The translations under genes were made by a program, and so were the position numbers. A stretch of DNA of 64,000 bases, from assembly GCA_029378245.1 (NCBI GenBank), contig JARKIF010000001.1, forward strand, positions 1,240,001-1,304,000, given 5' to 3'. The notes under the pieces were generated by a model, which saw nothing but the letters and a program-made list of their open reading frames with translations, was not told where the DNA came from and did no database searches. This document shows, in pieces, positions 44,001-55,287 of this stretch (within the stretch, counting starts at the first letter, position 1; every line of letters begins with the position of its first letter). The DNA is from Roridomyces roridus. Taxonomy: Eukaryota; Basidiomycota; Agaricomycetes; Agaricales; Mycenaceae.

Positions 44001-46973
44001 CCGGTGGTCTGTCATTCTTCCCAATCTGCCCCAAATGGAGGCTTATTGTGAACCTAGACGCCTCGGAAGTCGGTGAGAGGGGGTGATCTAGTTGTTTCAG
44101 TCTGTTTGGCTGGTTGTTGATTTTTCCTTTAGCCTGACACTGAGCATGGGGCAGAAGGCCAGAATTACGCTCGCTCGTGCCATTTATTCCACCGCGGAGA
44201 TTCTCCTTCTCGACGATGTCCTTGCCGCCTTAGGTTTGTCGAATTGATTGATCCCATCAGGCATACATTGATCCGTTTTCAAGAGTATGTTTCGGCATCA
44301 TCATCGGACCCCATTAATCTCACATCAGTGTTCATACCTCGAAATGGATCGTTGAAAAGTGCTTTAGAGGTGATTTAGTTCGGGGTAGAACGATAATCCT
44401 AGTCGTCAGTGAAATTTTCTTGGCTTGACACCACTTTTGATCTGTTCTCAGACCCATAACGTCGCGCTAGCGGCCACTGTCGCGGATTTCACGGTCTCCA
44501 TCGGCGTAAATGGCCGGATCTTGAGTCAAGGATCGGTGTCAGAGGCCCTGCAGAATGATATCACTCTCGCGGAAGAAGCTAATGCAGAGGTGGAACAACT
44601 CCTCGACCCAGAGTCTCCCAAGAAAGAGCCGGTAGACGGGAAATTAATTCTTGCAGAAGAAGTCAAAATAGGCAATCTCCGGTGGTCAGCGGGTAACTCT
44701 TTTCACAAGTCATAGTCGTACATCCATTGAGTTTTTTCCAGTCCGTCTTTACCTTCGCGGGCTGCGTGGATGGCTGTATCCCGGTCTTCTTCTTTTCCCC
44801 ATACTATTCCAATTGGCGCAGGTCCTCGAAACGTGGTATCTTGGGTATTTTGCCTCGTTGTACGAAACTGGTCCCAGCAGCTCCGTTTCGGTTGCCTAGT
44901 GCGTAGTCACCAATCCTCAACTCGGATCCTGATTTTTTTTCCAGTCATATGGGAATATATGGATTGATCCTTTTCTTCGACATTATCACCCACTGGATTT
45001 CAGATATGCTTTTTGCCTTGGCTTTGATGTGCGCTTCTCGGAGCATCCATCTCGAGTTGATCAAGTCCATCCTGGGCACGACTTTCCGTTGGCTCGATAC
45101 AACTCCCTCGTCCAGAGTCATCGCTAGGTTTACGGGGGACATGGCGTCCGGTGAGTGCTTATGCAGGAATTCATCCGGCTCACTCAGCTCTCCGCAGTCG
45201 ACGCATTCATCCCCTTCCTTTTCGGCGGGTTGATCTACAACAGCATCGCCATTATCCTGTCTTTGGGAGCCGTGGTGCTTTTGACCCCTGTCCTTTTGAT
45301 CCCTGGGTTATGCGCTGCCATCGTTGGCGGCGCCATCGGGCAACTCTTCGCCAAAGCTCAACTTTCAGTCAAGCGCGAAAGCAGTACTGCCAGAGCTCCT
45401 GTTCTAGGACATTTTAGTGCAGCCATTTCCGGCCTACCATCCATCAGAGCTTATGGATCACAGGCCGCATTTGTTCAAGAATCTCTCCGTCGGATTAATA
45501 AATATACTAGAACCGCCAGAACACTTGGAGACTTGGAGCGTTGGGTTGGCGTGAGGCTTGCAGTCGTTGGGAATCTTCTCGCTGCCATCATAGCGATTTA
45601 CCTTGTGTATTTTCGCAAGGTAAGTCTTTTGCTTGCCGATGTGCTATACCTTTCATTTGGTGTCCAGGACCGCGCAAATAATGTGGGCTTTAGTCTTGCG
45701 ATGTCGGGTAATCAAGTCGATCCATACATTTCCTTTCGCTCACCGTCACCTCAGCTGCGTTCAGCATGCGGATTCTACAGTGGGCAAGTATATGGCATAT
45801 TCTATTTACTCCCAAACTGACTCTCGGACAGGTGCGCATGTTCAACGATGCTCAAATCCAAGGCAACTGCTTGGAACGTATTCAGCAATTAATCGACATC
45901 GAACAAGAACCCAAACCTACCGAAGCGGGAAAACCGCCTGCACATTGGCCCAGCAGCGGCGAGCTGATCGTCGAAAAATTGTCTGCACGATATTCACCCG
46001 ATGGGCCGAAAGTATTGCACGACATTTCGTTCCGCGTCAATCCTGGTGAACGTATTGGGATTGGTGAGCCAAGTCGGCGCCTGGCCGGTACCTTTGTATG
46101 TCTGATCTGAGTACTCAGTGGGCCGAACTGGATCTGGGAAATCCAGTCTCACTCTCGCGCTGCTACGGTCCATATACACGGAAGGGATCGTTTACTATGA
46201 CGGTATTCCGACGTCTTCCGTGAATCTGGACGCTTTGCGCTCCAATATCACCATCATCCCTCAGATAGTGAGTTCATGCCCTTTCGTATTCTGTATATAA
46301 AATCGCTGTTTAGCCCGAATTGCTCTCTGGATCTCTTCGACACAACTTGGACCCCTTTGATCAATACGATGACCTAACGCTCAACAACGCCTTGCGTGCA
46401 GCTGGGCTCTTCTCCCTTCAAGATGAGATGGAGGAAGGCCGCCTCGTGCTGGACACTATCGTTTCGAGTGGCGGCTCGAACCTCTCTGTCGGCCAGAGGC
46501 AGATTCTGGCGTTGGCCCGTGCAATCGTTCGTGACAGCAAAATCCTGATTTTAGGTGAGTTCATAGCCACCCCCTCTGAACGAGCCCTGATCAGATTGCA
46601 GACGAGGCCACTTCGGCGATAGACTACCAAACGGACAACGTCATCCAAGCGTCGTTGCGTAACGAGCTCAAGCCGGATGTCACCGTCCTGACTGTCGCAC
46701 ACCGGTTGCAAACCATTTTGGATTCTGATAAAATTGTGTGGGGCAACTATACTTGCGAACCCTGGTGCTGATTCCCTTTTAGATGGTCCTCGATGAAGGT
46801 CGTATCGTGAGTGGTGTTTTCCTCATCTTACACTGATTTTTTATTTCTCTGCAGGTCGAGTTTGATTCGCCCAATGTGCTGCTTCAAAATCCGAAGGGCA
46901 AGTTGCGCGCGTTGGTCGACGAGTCCAAGGATAGGGATCGTTTGTATGCAATGGCGCAGCAAGGAGGGCGTTA
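41035..46973 (+). CDS. ABCC-type (MRP-like) full ABC transporter
   Basis: Start ATG 41035 ([15 protein letters not shown]), more than 20 short exons, stop TAA 46971-46973. An N-terminal hydrophobic region (TMD0-like) is followed by two TMD-NBD halves. NBD1: LGPTGAGKTS (Walker A) split by two introns around a 10-nt exon (43622-43631), [20 protein letters not shown], signature [27 protein letters not shown] (Walker B), and [11 protein letters not shown] then [14 protein letters not shown]2: [43 protein letters not shown] and [20 protein letters not shown]. The order and the [20 protein letters not shown] pair are those of fungal ABCC pumps that export conjugates or drugs, often at the vacuole. 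NBD1's signature has Met for the usual Gly (LSMGQ). Frame continuity at 44233-44329 requires a one-base exon at 44284. Several mid-TMD exon borders were not individually resolved. Confidence 0.9.
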
Positions 46974-47191
46974 ATTATAAAGGATACGGGGGAGGCATGC
47001 CCACGGCCTCTTATTCGACTTGTAGTGGACACAGTTACGCTACTTTTAACGCACCACACGCGATTTCCCAGTTTTTTTAACCTGTCCCACTGAGAATGTG
47101 TTGGTGGATGAAACCGATTATTTAGAGTCGCAGGAAAGTTTCCTGCGCATATAAATAACGCTGATTGAATAATATCTAAGCGGTTGAGACA
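46974..47191. other. Short intergenic, convergent 3' ends
   Basis: 3' flanks of the ABC transporter and arrestin-like 3; no gene. It contains GCAGGAAAGTTTCCTGCGC near 47131-47149, a short inverted repeat. Confidence 0.4.
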
Positions 47192-48620
47192 CTACAGTGC
47201 ATCGGGATAGTCAGAAGCAATCTCTACAGGCTCCATGATCAAAGGTTCGCCGTCGAGCGACTCGTAATCTGGTGCATCGAACGGAAAAAGAACGACCGAA
47301 TACTGTGTCAAAATGTCAAATCACATCCATCCAAAGTGATCAACTTTACCTCGATGCGAAAGTGGGCCATGGCCGCAGAGGGTATGAGATCCGACCTAAG
47401 GTGTATTTCACCCTTGAGCGTCCTCCGATGAGCGTACATTGCAATCGCATCAGAGTCCAACACTTTCTCCGCTGCCGGCCGCCACGAAGCCAACTCGGAA
47501 TGATCCAGTTCTTCCTTCCACACGAGTTTCGCCAGCTCAGTATAGTGCGTCGGGTTTTTCTCTCCGGAATGAAAGCGAACGTTCCTCCGCAGCCGCAAGG
47601 CTATCGAATCGGGGAAGGATAATAGGTCGAGTGTATGTGGATCGCTGCTCTCGATGACGATTGCGCACGGAATAGTGGTCCCCCGGGTGTAGCATAGGGG
47701 AGTAGCGAGAGAAAGCTTTGAAAATTTGTGTGAACAAAACTAAGCGGCTTCGTGAGCATACATACGCACATTGCATCTGGCCTCGACCAAACGGGACGTG
47801 CTTGTCAATCTCCCTTGCGTTTTAACGAAATGGGAGGTCCTCCATCCTTCGGGGTCGGAATCTGGGCCTGGAAGCGGGACGTGTTGCTGATATGCTAGCT
47901 GTCTTAGGCCCGAAGGAGGCCCAGGACGAGAGACTGGCATGTAATTTATCACTGTGCTCAATCTAGTGGTGCAGTTAGGTCTAGTGGGAACGAAAAAAAA
48001 AAAAGACCACAGACCTATAGTCCGGTCGCATCTTTCTCGTGAGGTGCACAGTGACATCATATTCGACCTGGGCGCGAGTATGTCGCTCGTAAAAGCTTGG
48101 CGGAAGACGAAATTCTTCCTTTTGCCCACCGAATGAAGGCAACGATACGGATGGTGGAAGGGTCATCGAGAACGGCAACACGTGTTGACCTTTGAGCTTT
48201 GTGGTTGGAGTACGCGTCCAAAGGGTAGACGGAATTTCGAGGGAGGTGACCATCTCACTGGGCGCTGCTCCCGTTATAATTCGGCCTCGGATCTACATAG
48301 ACTAGGTAAGTGCAAACTGTATTTTCTGCCAGCGTGAATGTACCGAGATAGATATGGCACGGATTGACCCCGCATCTCCCCGCGAACCCAAGTCTAACCG
48401 TACCTCACCGGTCACCGCCTGGCCATCGAGGATAATCGGGACGTTCTTGCTGTTGTCGGCAGTATTTTCCAGGCCCAGAAGCGCCAGAGTGAGCCAAGGT
48501 TTCAGCTGATATGCGTATTCCTTCAAGTTCTGGGGTGGTTGCACCTCACTCTCGTCGTCTGCGAGGAAAGGATTGCGAGTTTCTTTCGCCTGTGTCGGAA
48601 GAGTTGTGGAATAGGTCATG
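47192..48620 (-). CDS. Arrestin-like protein 3
   Basis: Start ATG 48620 (MTYSTTLPTQAKE); the next in-frame ATG upstream would add a non-conserved Lys/Gly-rich extension. Strands: NVPIILDGQAVTGEVRLDLG, EIPSTLWTRTPTTKLKG, HVLPFSMTLPPSVSLP, LPPSFYERHTRAQVEYDVTV, DPEGWRTSHFVKTQGRL, TPLCYTRGTTIPCAIVIESS, LKGEIHLRSDLIPSAAMAHF and a final exon reading YSVVLFPFDAPDYESLDGEP to stop at 47192. It shares HTRA-V-YE/YD and YTRGT-IPC strands with arrestin-like 2, from which it was probably duplicated. Confidence 0.75.
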
Positions 48621-48711
48621 AATGAACGAGGAACCGACAGGTGGCATGGTGGGGTCGATGTTATACTGTGGCTGGCGTGCCTGGCCACAATTGGAATTGT
48701 TGACAGCAAAT

Positions 48712-48942
48712 TCACTTTACCCGAACCACCATCTTTGGTCTTTCTTCCACGTCCCATTCAAGAATTTCTTGTCCAAGAGTGCATATGAACGCCCGAAATG
48801 CATTATACTCGTCAAATCCATCTTTCACACCAACCAAGTCTGTTAAGAAATGAACATTCTCAGCAAAAGAGGCCCCAGCATCTATAAAGACGAAGAAATT
48901 GTATTTCCAGTAGACGAGAACGACCGCGAAGATGCAATGCAA
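48712..48942 (-). other. Small unassigned open frame upstream of arrestin-like 3
   Basis: The minus-strand frame reads MHCIFAVVLVYWKYNFFVFI, then DAGASFAENVHFLTDLVGVK and EILEWDVEERPKMVVRVK before a stop. Composition is protein-like but the family is unknown. It may be an extra upstream exon or a remnant. Confidence 0.25.
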
Positions 48943-48963
48943 TAGGAGAAATCACGCCTACCT

Positions 48964-49060
48964 CGATCGCGTTTGTTGAAGACGCGCTGCCTGTGACGGA
49001 ACGCGACTGTTTGGTACAAAATGGAGGCGATTCGTTTGAGTGTGTTTTCCTCATTTTAAC
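48964..49060 (+). promoter_or_regulatory. Conserved 5' leader of the membrane-protein gene
   Basis: CGATCGCGTTTGTTGAAGAC, GCGCTG, CTGTGACGGAACGCGAC, TTGGTACAAAATGGAG and GTGTTTTCCTCAT recur almost unchanged at 63127-63222 in front of the paralogous gene. It is more conserved than the coding sequence that follows. Confidence 0.65.
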
Positions 49061-49071
49061 AGAATACGCCA

Positions 49072-50402
49072 ATGTTCCACTTCAAACGCCCAATCTCCAT
49101 CCTCGCCGTTTCCGCCCTCGCCTTCTGGTACTCAGTGGTGCCGCCCAAGGTCGCCCAGCACCCCGTCACCACTGTTACCACGTCGAGTCCCCCCATTCCT
49201 CAGTTCCCTGGTTGCCCTCTGGGCTCATACGTGCCCGATTCGTTGGCTGTTTGCCACAACACGAACTACACCGTCCCCCTCGTCAATGTCTTCGCTGGAT
49301 TGACCTTCGCCCAGCGTCGCTTTGACACCCATGGGACCATCGTCGCAGTTCCCGCTCGCCCCACTCATCTCACCCGCGGCAAACTCGCTCGTATCGACCT
49401 CGCCCGTGTCGAGCTCAACGACAGAGGCCTCGCACGTACACCGTTCGTCGACCTCGCCAACTTCAAGGTCGCCGGTCTCGACTTGGACATCATTGAGGAG
49501 CCGAGGGCGTATTCACTATCGCGTTCGCCGCTGCACGCTTCGTCAAACGCAGACCGGGCCTCGCGTGGACCAAGCTGGCAGTCTCGCTGTTCCTTCTGAG
49601 CGGGTTGCTAGTTTGGGATGGATTGCAGCTGGGCGAGCCAGCCCTTTTGATGCTTTATTTGCCCTGTCTCGCCGCGACCGTCTGGTTCGCAAGGGTGCGT
49701 TCATCTTTCCACACTCTGGTCCTGTCCTGATTTCTCTGCAGAGGTCCCGCAGACTCCAGCCTATCATTTTGAGTTTCATACGCGGTCCCGTTTTGCCCAT
49801 CGTGCGTCTCTGTCTTTTCCGTCACTTTCTGGCATCTGACTTCGTTGTAGCTCCTCAGTATCGTCGACGCACAACCGCTCGACTTCCTCTACGCCTTCGC
49901 TTCGGAGACCCTCCCGCTTCTCCCATGGCTTCTTCCTGCACCGTGGCGCGATATTCTATGGCCCCCGCCTATCCCACGTGTTCGAAAGAAGAGGAAACCA
50001 TTGTTCAAGAGACAGCGGGCGAAGGCACGTTTGGTCATGGCGAAGAGTCCTCCATTTTACTCGTTCACTTCACTTCGCGAATCTTTGCTTCTTTCTCTTC
50101 CTACCGTGCGTCCCTTGATCTCATGTCATTCATGGTCTCACCATCGTTTGCAGCTCATATTCTTGCCTGTTGACGTTCCATTCGTCGACATTGGCTATGG
50201 ACTGCTCCTTAACGGAACTGTCCTCGACCTGCTAGCCCACCATGTGCGTTCTTTCTCTTTTCTTCCATTCCCAATGCTCATTCTTCGTTAGTTCCTCTTC
50301 GTTCGCGTACTTCTCTATCACGTCTTTCCACCGCCTTCCGGACGTCCACGCCGCGACAAGAAGCGCTATAAGCGGGGGAGGAAGGGTCTGAAGCCGATCT
50401 AG
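49072..50402 (+). CDS. Multi-exon membrane protein, unidentified family (copy 1), with one-base frame disruption
   Basis: Exons 49072-49694, 49742-49801, 49851-50105, 50154-50243 and 50292-50402, introns 47-49 nt, all downstream splice phases 0. The N-terminus MFHFKRPISILAVSALAFW is a signal or anchor segment; a Pro/Thr-rich lumenal part follows, then KLAVSLFLLSGLLVW and further hydrophobic segments, then a basic C-terminus RDKKRYKRGRKG. Exon 1 is 623 nt, not a multiple of three: the frame before 49495 (GLDLDIIEE) and after it (AEGVFTIAFAAARFVKRRPG) differ by one base. The copy at 63233 reads through this place without a shift (GLDLSSLDQAEGVLT). Either the copy is a young pseudogene or the base call is wrong. 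No family is recognised. Confidence 0.65.
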
Positions 50403-50952
50403 AGTCTGCACCAACACCACCATTTCTTCCGCCTTTCTTCTTTCTCTACTCGATGCGTCCGCCGCCCATGGAGACGAAGTTGAGTCCTTGGTCCGGAGAC
50501 CGGACGACGGCTTGAGCTGCTTCTCTTGCCCGAGGTCCCACCCTCTCCTCGATTCATCGGCGCCCCAGCTTCTACCCCCCATTAGCCGCGGCCTGCTTTC
50601 GAGTCTTCTTTCTTCATCGACAATTGCGACACGGATCTCGAGGGCGGACGCGCCACTATCGGGAGGGTGTCTTTGGTTTCTTTCGGTTTCTTTGGGTTGG
50701 TGATGTCGGTGTTTTATATCTTAGCTGGTTCGACAGCTGGCCTTTCGGCATACGTATACCCCCAGCTGTATTCTTGTATAATGACTACTCTTTCTGCGTC
50801 TCAGGGTGGGGTTGGTGGTCGACGTTGTGGTTCACTGCGACGGTTTCCTACTGTATTCTCCTTTGTACTTTGACCAATGAATTCAATTCTGGGGTCAAGA
50901 CAAGGGATCAACCGATCACAAAGGCAACCACAACTTTCACGTCCTCACCGCC
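50403..50952. other. Intergenic between two membrane-protein genes
   Basis: Short open frames only; a hydrophobic frame at 50667-50873 has no splice support. Likely 3' UTR and promoter. Confidence 0.35.
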
Positions 50953-52458
50953 ATGAGCCGCAGGTCGACTCCACGCCAGGTCCGCGTTGTCCGCTCCCAC
51001 AGAAAACATGATGTTGAAGCCGCATCCAGCGTCGCGTTCCCAAGGACGACTCGGAAGATGAGAGTCAGTGGGAAGACATCGAGGCACATTCCGCCGATTC
51101 TGAGCTCAAGCAGGATGTTGTAGAAGAGTCCCGCAGCACGGCTCGAAAGAAGCCGTCATCCAGTCGGGTGGTGAGCCCTCGGAAGCGTCGCTTCAAAACA
51201 GAATTCATCGCCGCCCCGACTCCACCGAGTCCAGCCCCGAGAAAACAGCCTCCTTCGCCGAATGTGAAGTTGGAATTCCCGACGGAGAAGATGTATGAGG
51301 GGAGCTTCTTTGCTTTGGGATACATTTTCGACGTGTTGAAGCGAGCAATTCAGCTTCTCCGCACACCTCTCTCCTTCCTCGTTTTTCTGTGGCTGCTCGC
51401 CGTCATTCTGAATCGGATATCATACACCCTCAGATCCGCTTTCGCCCCGTTGTGCTTTCTCCCAGTCGTATCCAACTTTGCCGTGTGTCTTCCAATACCA
51501 GACGGTGTTGGATCGACACCCAGATGGGCAGACTTTCCTGCGCTCGTTGATGTTCAGAGCTCCACTCTGGAACAATTGTTGGGTGATTCGAGCTATTCTG
51601 GCTTGGCACTCCAGATAAAAAAGGCGGAGATGGCCACAACCGATTTGGTGACCCTTGTTCGTGTCAGTGACCTCAAAAGTCGAGACCTGCTCGGGGATTC
51701 TCTCCGCCAGTTTGTGGAGGATGCACGGACGACTGGAAGGGGGCTCAACAAACTGAATTCCAAGGTCGGCGGCGCAGTGGATGGGTCAGTCTATTATATC
51801 TTCCCCGCGTCCCCTTCTCACCAATCTATGTAGGATCATGGCCGTCAATGATTACGCTCTCCACACGATTGAAGAAGCGCGCTCTGAACCCCCTCCTTCG
51901 TTACTCCGCCAACTCATCCCATGGCCGTCCGCGAGACTACCAGCGGACCTCGTACTCTCCACATTCGAAGACTCGATGAACTATCTCGCATCCACGATGA
52001 AAGGCCTCATCGTCGAGTTTGAATTCAACCTCCAAAACCTAAACGAATTGGAGGAGCAGCTCTCTGTTCTACACGAACTCGTCACCCGCGAGGGTAACTC
52101 CATTTCGTCCGCCAAGGAGGAGCTCTTGAGCGACCTATGGTCCAAAGTCGGCGGGAACAAGCGGAAACTCAGGGGATACGAAAATCACCTTGATCTTTTG
52201 AAAGGCCTCACTGGGTACCGCAAGCAGGCTTTGGTTCACGTTGTGTCGGCGCTGCAGACGTTGACGCAGATGAGTGAGGATGTGGAGAATCTGCGTGAAC
52301 GAGTTGCTGCGCCCGAACTCGCTGGGTCGAGGATTCCGGTCGAGGTGCACATGAGGAGTATCCAGGCTGGTCTGGAGCGCTTGAAGGAGGGCCGGACGAA
52401 AGCCAAGTTGAGGGAGAGCGAGGCTGTGAAGAAGATTCTGGGATCTGACGCTGTATGA
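50953..52458 (+). CDS. Single-pass membrane protein with C-terminal coiled coil, unidentified
   Basis: Exons 50953-50979 (27 nt, MSRRSTPRQ), 51030-51784 and 51834-52458, introns 50 and 49 nt, giving 468 residues. A charged disordered N-terminus (RRVPKDDSEDESQWEDIE, later SPRKRRFK) is followed by one clear membrane span (FLVFLWLLAVILNRISYTL) and a long helical C-terminal half (LNELEEQLSVLHELVTREG, then MSEDVENLRERVAAPEL and ERLKEGRTKAKLRESEAVKK) typical of coiled coil. The layout (char. N-term, one TM, coiled coil) recalls inner-nuclear-membrane or ER tethering proteins, but no SUN, KASH or LEM motif is visible. Its stop lies 70 bp from the convergent sugar-transporter stop. Confidence 0.75.
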
Positions 52459-52528
52459 TGCACCTTTTCTGTATTGTAAGTACATATGTATCGTAAATCT
52501 CTCTGTATTGCATGATTCGTGTACAAGG

Positions 52529-54523
52529 TCAAATCGGGTCATTACTCTCAATCGGCATCTTCTCATCAGTTGGACTCTCAGTTGAAGGCCCATCGCGTGC
52601 CTCCCGGAGCTCTTCAATGGGAACCGCGCGCCGTTGACCAAGGAACAAACGTCCCCCAGGCGCATCCTGCACCGACCGCAGAATCACATCCTTTTCAAAC
52701 AACAGCCCGATATCCTCCAAGGCGTATCCGGTCGTTTCGGGCAGGCAGAACCAAGTCCAGACGACCATGATTAAGCAGCAGAAACCGAAGAATAGGAAAG
52801 TCCCGTATTTGATGTTGTTGAGCATGATTGGCGTCACTTTGGAGATGATGAAAGACCAGAGCCTGTTCCGAGTACTTGTTAGGAGACAGTGCGGAATGGG
52901 CTGTAGAATTTAGGATGACTAACCATTGCACGGCAACCGCTCCCGAAATGGCGCTGGCGCGGAGGTGATTTGGAGCCACCTCGCCTGCGACGACCCAAGG
53001 CACGGGTCCCCATCCTACACAGTAGAACACCGCGTAGAGATACACGGCGACGATTGAGACGTAGCTCGCGGGGACGATAGAGCTGGATGGATGGATCCCA
53101 GTGTATCCACCGAGCCAAAGCATCATAGCGCCTTGGCCTAGCCCACCGATTATTAAGCACAACTTCCTCCCCATGCTCTCTACCGCCAATGCAAGGACTA
53201 GCGCTACGGAAATCACCTAAAGAAAAAAATAACAGGGGCATCAAGGGAATAAGCGCCCGACATACCTTGACGACGCCGTAGACGCCTGCCTCGAGGGTCA
53301 ACACTTCGCGATCACCTGATGAAGAAGGAGGACCGCGTACCAGTTGCAAGCAATCCGGAAGTCGTCCCGCTGATTCCGAGCGAGGCGAAAATCTGAGGAC
53401 TAAAGTAGTTGATCGCGTTGGTGCCGGTGAGCTGCTGGAAGAGCATGACTATCGAGGGGATCGCCCAACGCAGCGCGATGGTACGGGAGCCGAGTATCTC
53501 CTTTACTTGCTCAACCACAGAGAGATCGGTACGGTTGGCAAAGTTTGCTTTGATTTCCTCGATGGTTGCGAGAACGGCCTTGTCGTCAGGGCTAGTTCGA
53601 GCCACGCGTGCAAGGCTCTGCGCAGCACGCTCGTACTGCCCGCGTTCAACCAGGAATCGAGGGGATTCTGGCTGGAAGGGAATGAGCAGCAGGAAAAGCA
53701 CGCCCGGGACAACCCTGCATGCATTGATTTTAATTGAACGATGAGTGCAAATCAACGCACTGAACCGCAAACGGAATCCGCCATTGGTGTTGCGAGGTTG
53801 GGGAGATGTGTGCCGCGCAGCTGTAGTTGACCCAGAAAGAAATCATGATCCCGACATTATTCGCCAACTGAATCATCCCCGTGCATCTTCCACGAATCGC
53901 CCGTGGCGTCGATTCCGAGAGGTATGACGGCACTATCGTGCTCACCATCCCCACACCCAACCCCGCGAAAAAACTAATAGCGAATATTGAATAGGCGGCC
54001 ACCAACTGTGGAATCAGACGCACGCACCGCGCAAAATAAAGCAGACTCAGCGCATGCTTCTCGCTCGTCCCAAGTCCCACAACAGCCTGAATGACGCTCC
54101 CAACAAGATATATGAGACCCGCAGCGATCATACACGGCTTGCGGCCAAATCGACTGGAGAACCAAGCCACCCCGAGCGCACCAAAGCTAAAAGAAAAATC
54201 GAATTAGTGGGCTACCCGTGAACCAAAGAAGAAGAGGAATCGTACAAAGCCCCGCCCTGCAAAATCGCTACAATGTTCCCGCTAAACGAAGCTTGCGCGC
54301 CCTTGCTCATTTCGTTGATCCGGAAGTACGACTTGAATGCGGGCAGCGCGATTACGCCTCCAATGATACCGCTGCATTAGAATGAGTGAGTGCCTTGAAC
54401 GAAAAGAGGGTGTGTAACGCACATATCATACCCATAAAATATACTCCCCATCGCCGCAGACGCAGCGAGAAAATACGCATTCCGATAGTGCGCGATTTCA
54501 TCCAGCTGAGTCTTGAGGGTCAT
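52529..54523 (-). CDS. MFS sugar-porter family transporter
   Basis: Start ATG 54523 (MTLKTQLDEIAHYRNAYFL), several introns, stop at 52529. Sugar-porter landmarks in order: GSIFYGYD, a GGVIALPAF segment after the first intron, FSSRFGRKPCMIAAG (GRK loop 2-3), PSYLSESTPRAIRGRCTGMI, PESPRFLVERGQYERA, QQLTGTNAINYFSPQIFASL, ESMGRKLCLIIGG (loop 8-9), GPVPWVVAGEVAPNHLRASA and PETTGYALEDIGLLFE. The QQLTGxNxINYY-like and PETxG motifs make a hexose or quinate-type facilitator/proton symporter certain at family level; substrate unknown. The C-terminal tail is acidic. Confidence 0.9.
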
Positions 54524-55287
54524 GGCGAGGACTCGAGAGTGGGGGTCTCTTGACTCTTTGCCGCATTTTATGCAGTGACACTAATCCCTTCAGGTCGTGG
54601 AGAAGAATGATTCTGAGGAAGGATCCGAGGACAGCTGACTCGAGCCTGAGAATTCGATTCTTTTAGCGACATTTGAGCGACATCATCGGTCGGATCCGCG
54701 CGCCCAGAAAATTCACAAGGGAAGTAGGCAGATGTTGAAGACGCGGAAGACGGAGAACAAAACAAGATGGGACACATTTGGCGGCGTAAGCAAGCAATCG
54801 TAAAGCAACACATTCATGTTACGTGGATAGAAAAAGGGAAAAAGACGAGGTAGTATATAGTATGTACACGATTAGTGAAAGGAGGCCTAGAATGCACAGG
54901 AAGGGAAGGGAGGAAGGTGATAATTAGACATTGAAGCAGAGAAAGGAAAAAGAAACCGTATCGAACAACCGTCCGGCTCTCGAGGCGAAACCAGAGGTCA
55001 CGCCTCGTGTAGCATGCGCGTGGAAGAAGGGAGAGAGAGAGAAAAAGGTTTGGATGTTGATATTGATACATTGAGGGCGCTCAACGGCGCAGTCGTTCCG
55101 GAGGAGTTACAACAGAGCAGCGTGACGAGGAGACTGAGAACCGACAAAGTGAAAGAGGGATGGATGGATAGAATGGGGTCATCATCATCGACAGCCCGTG
55201 GCGAACCCGCAGCCCGCGTTCTATTGACTGCGGGCCCGCCACCAGACCTCCGAGGAGGGCGTGTGCGCCCCTCGGACTGCGACAAAT
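54524..55287. other. Intergenic, no gene supported
   Basis: Promoter side of the sugar transporter and 3' flank of the Whi5-like gene. Purine-rich patches occur at 54890-54960 and 55020-55050. Confidence 0.4.
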
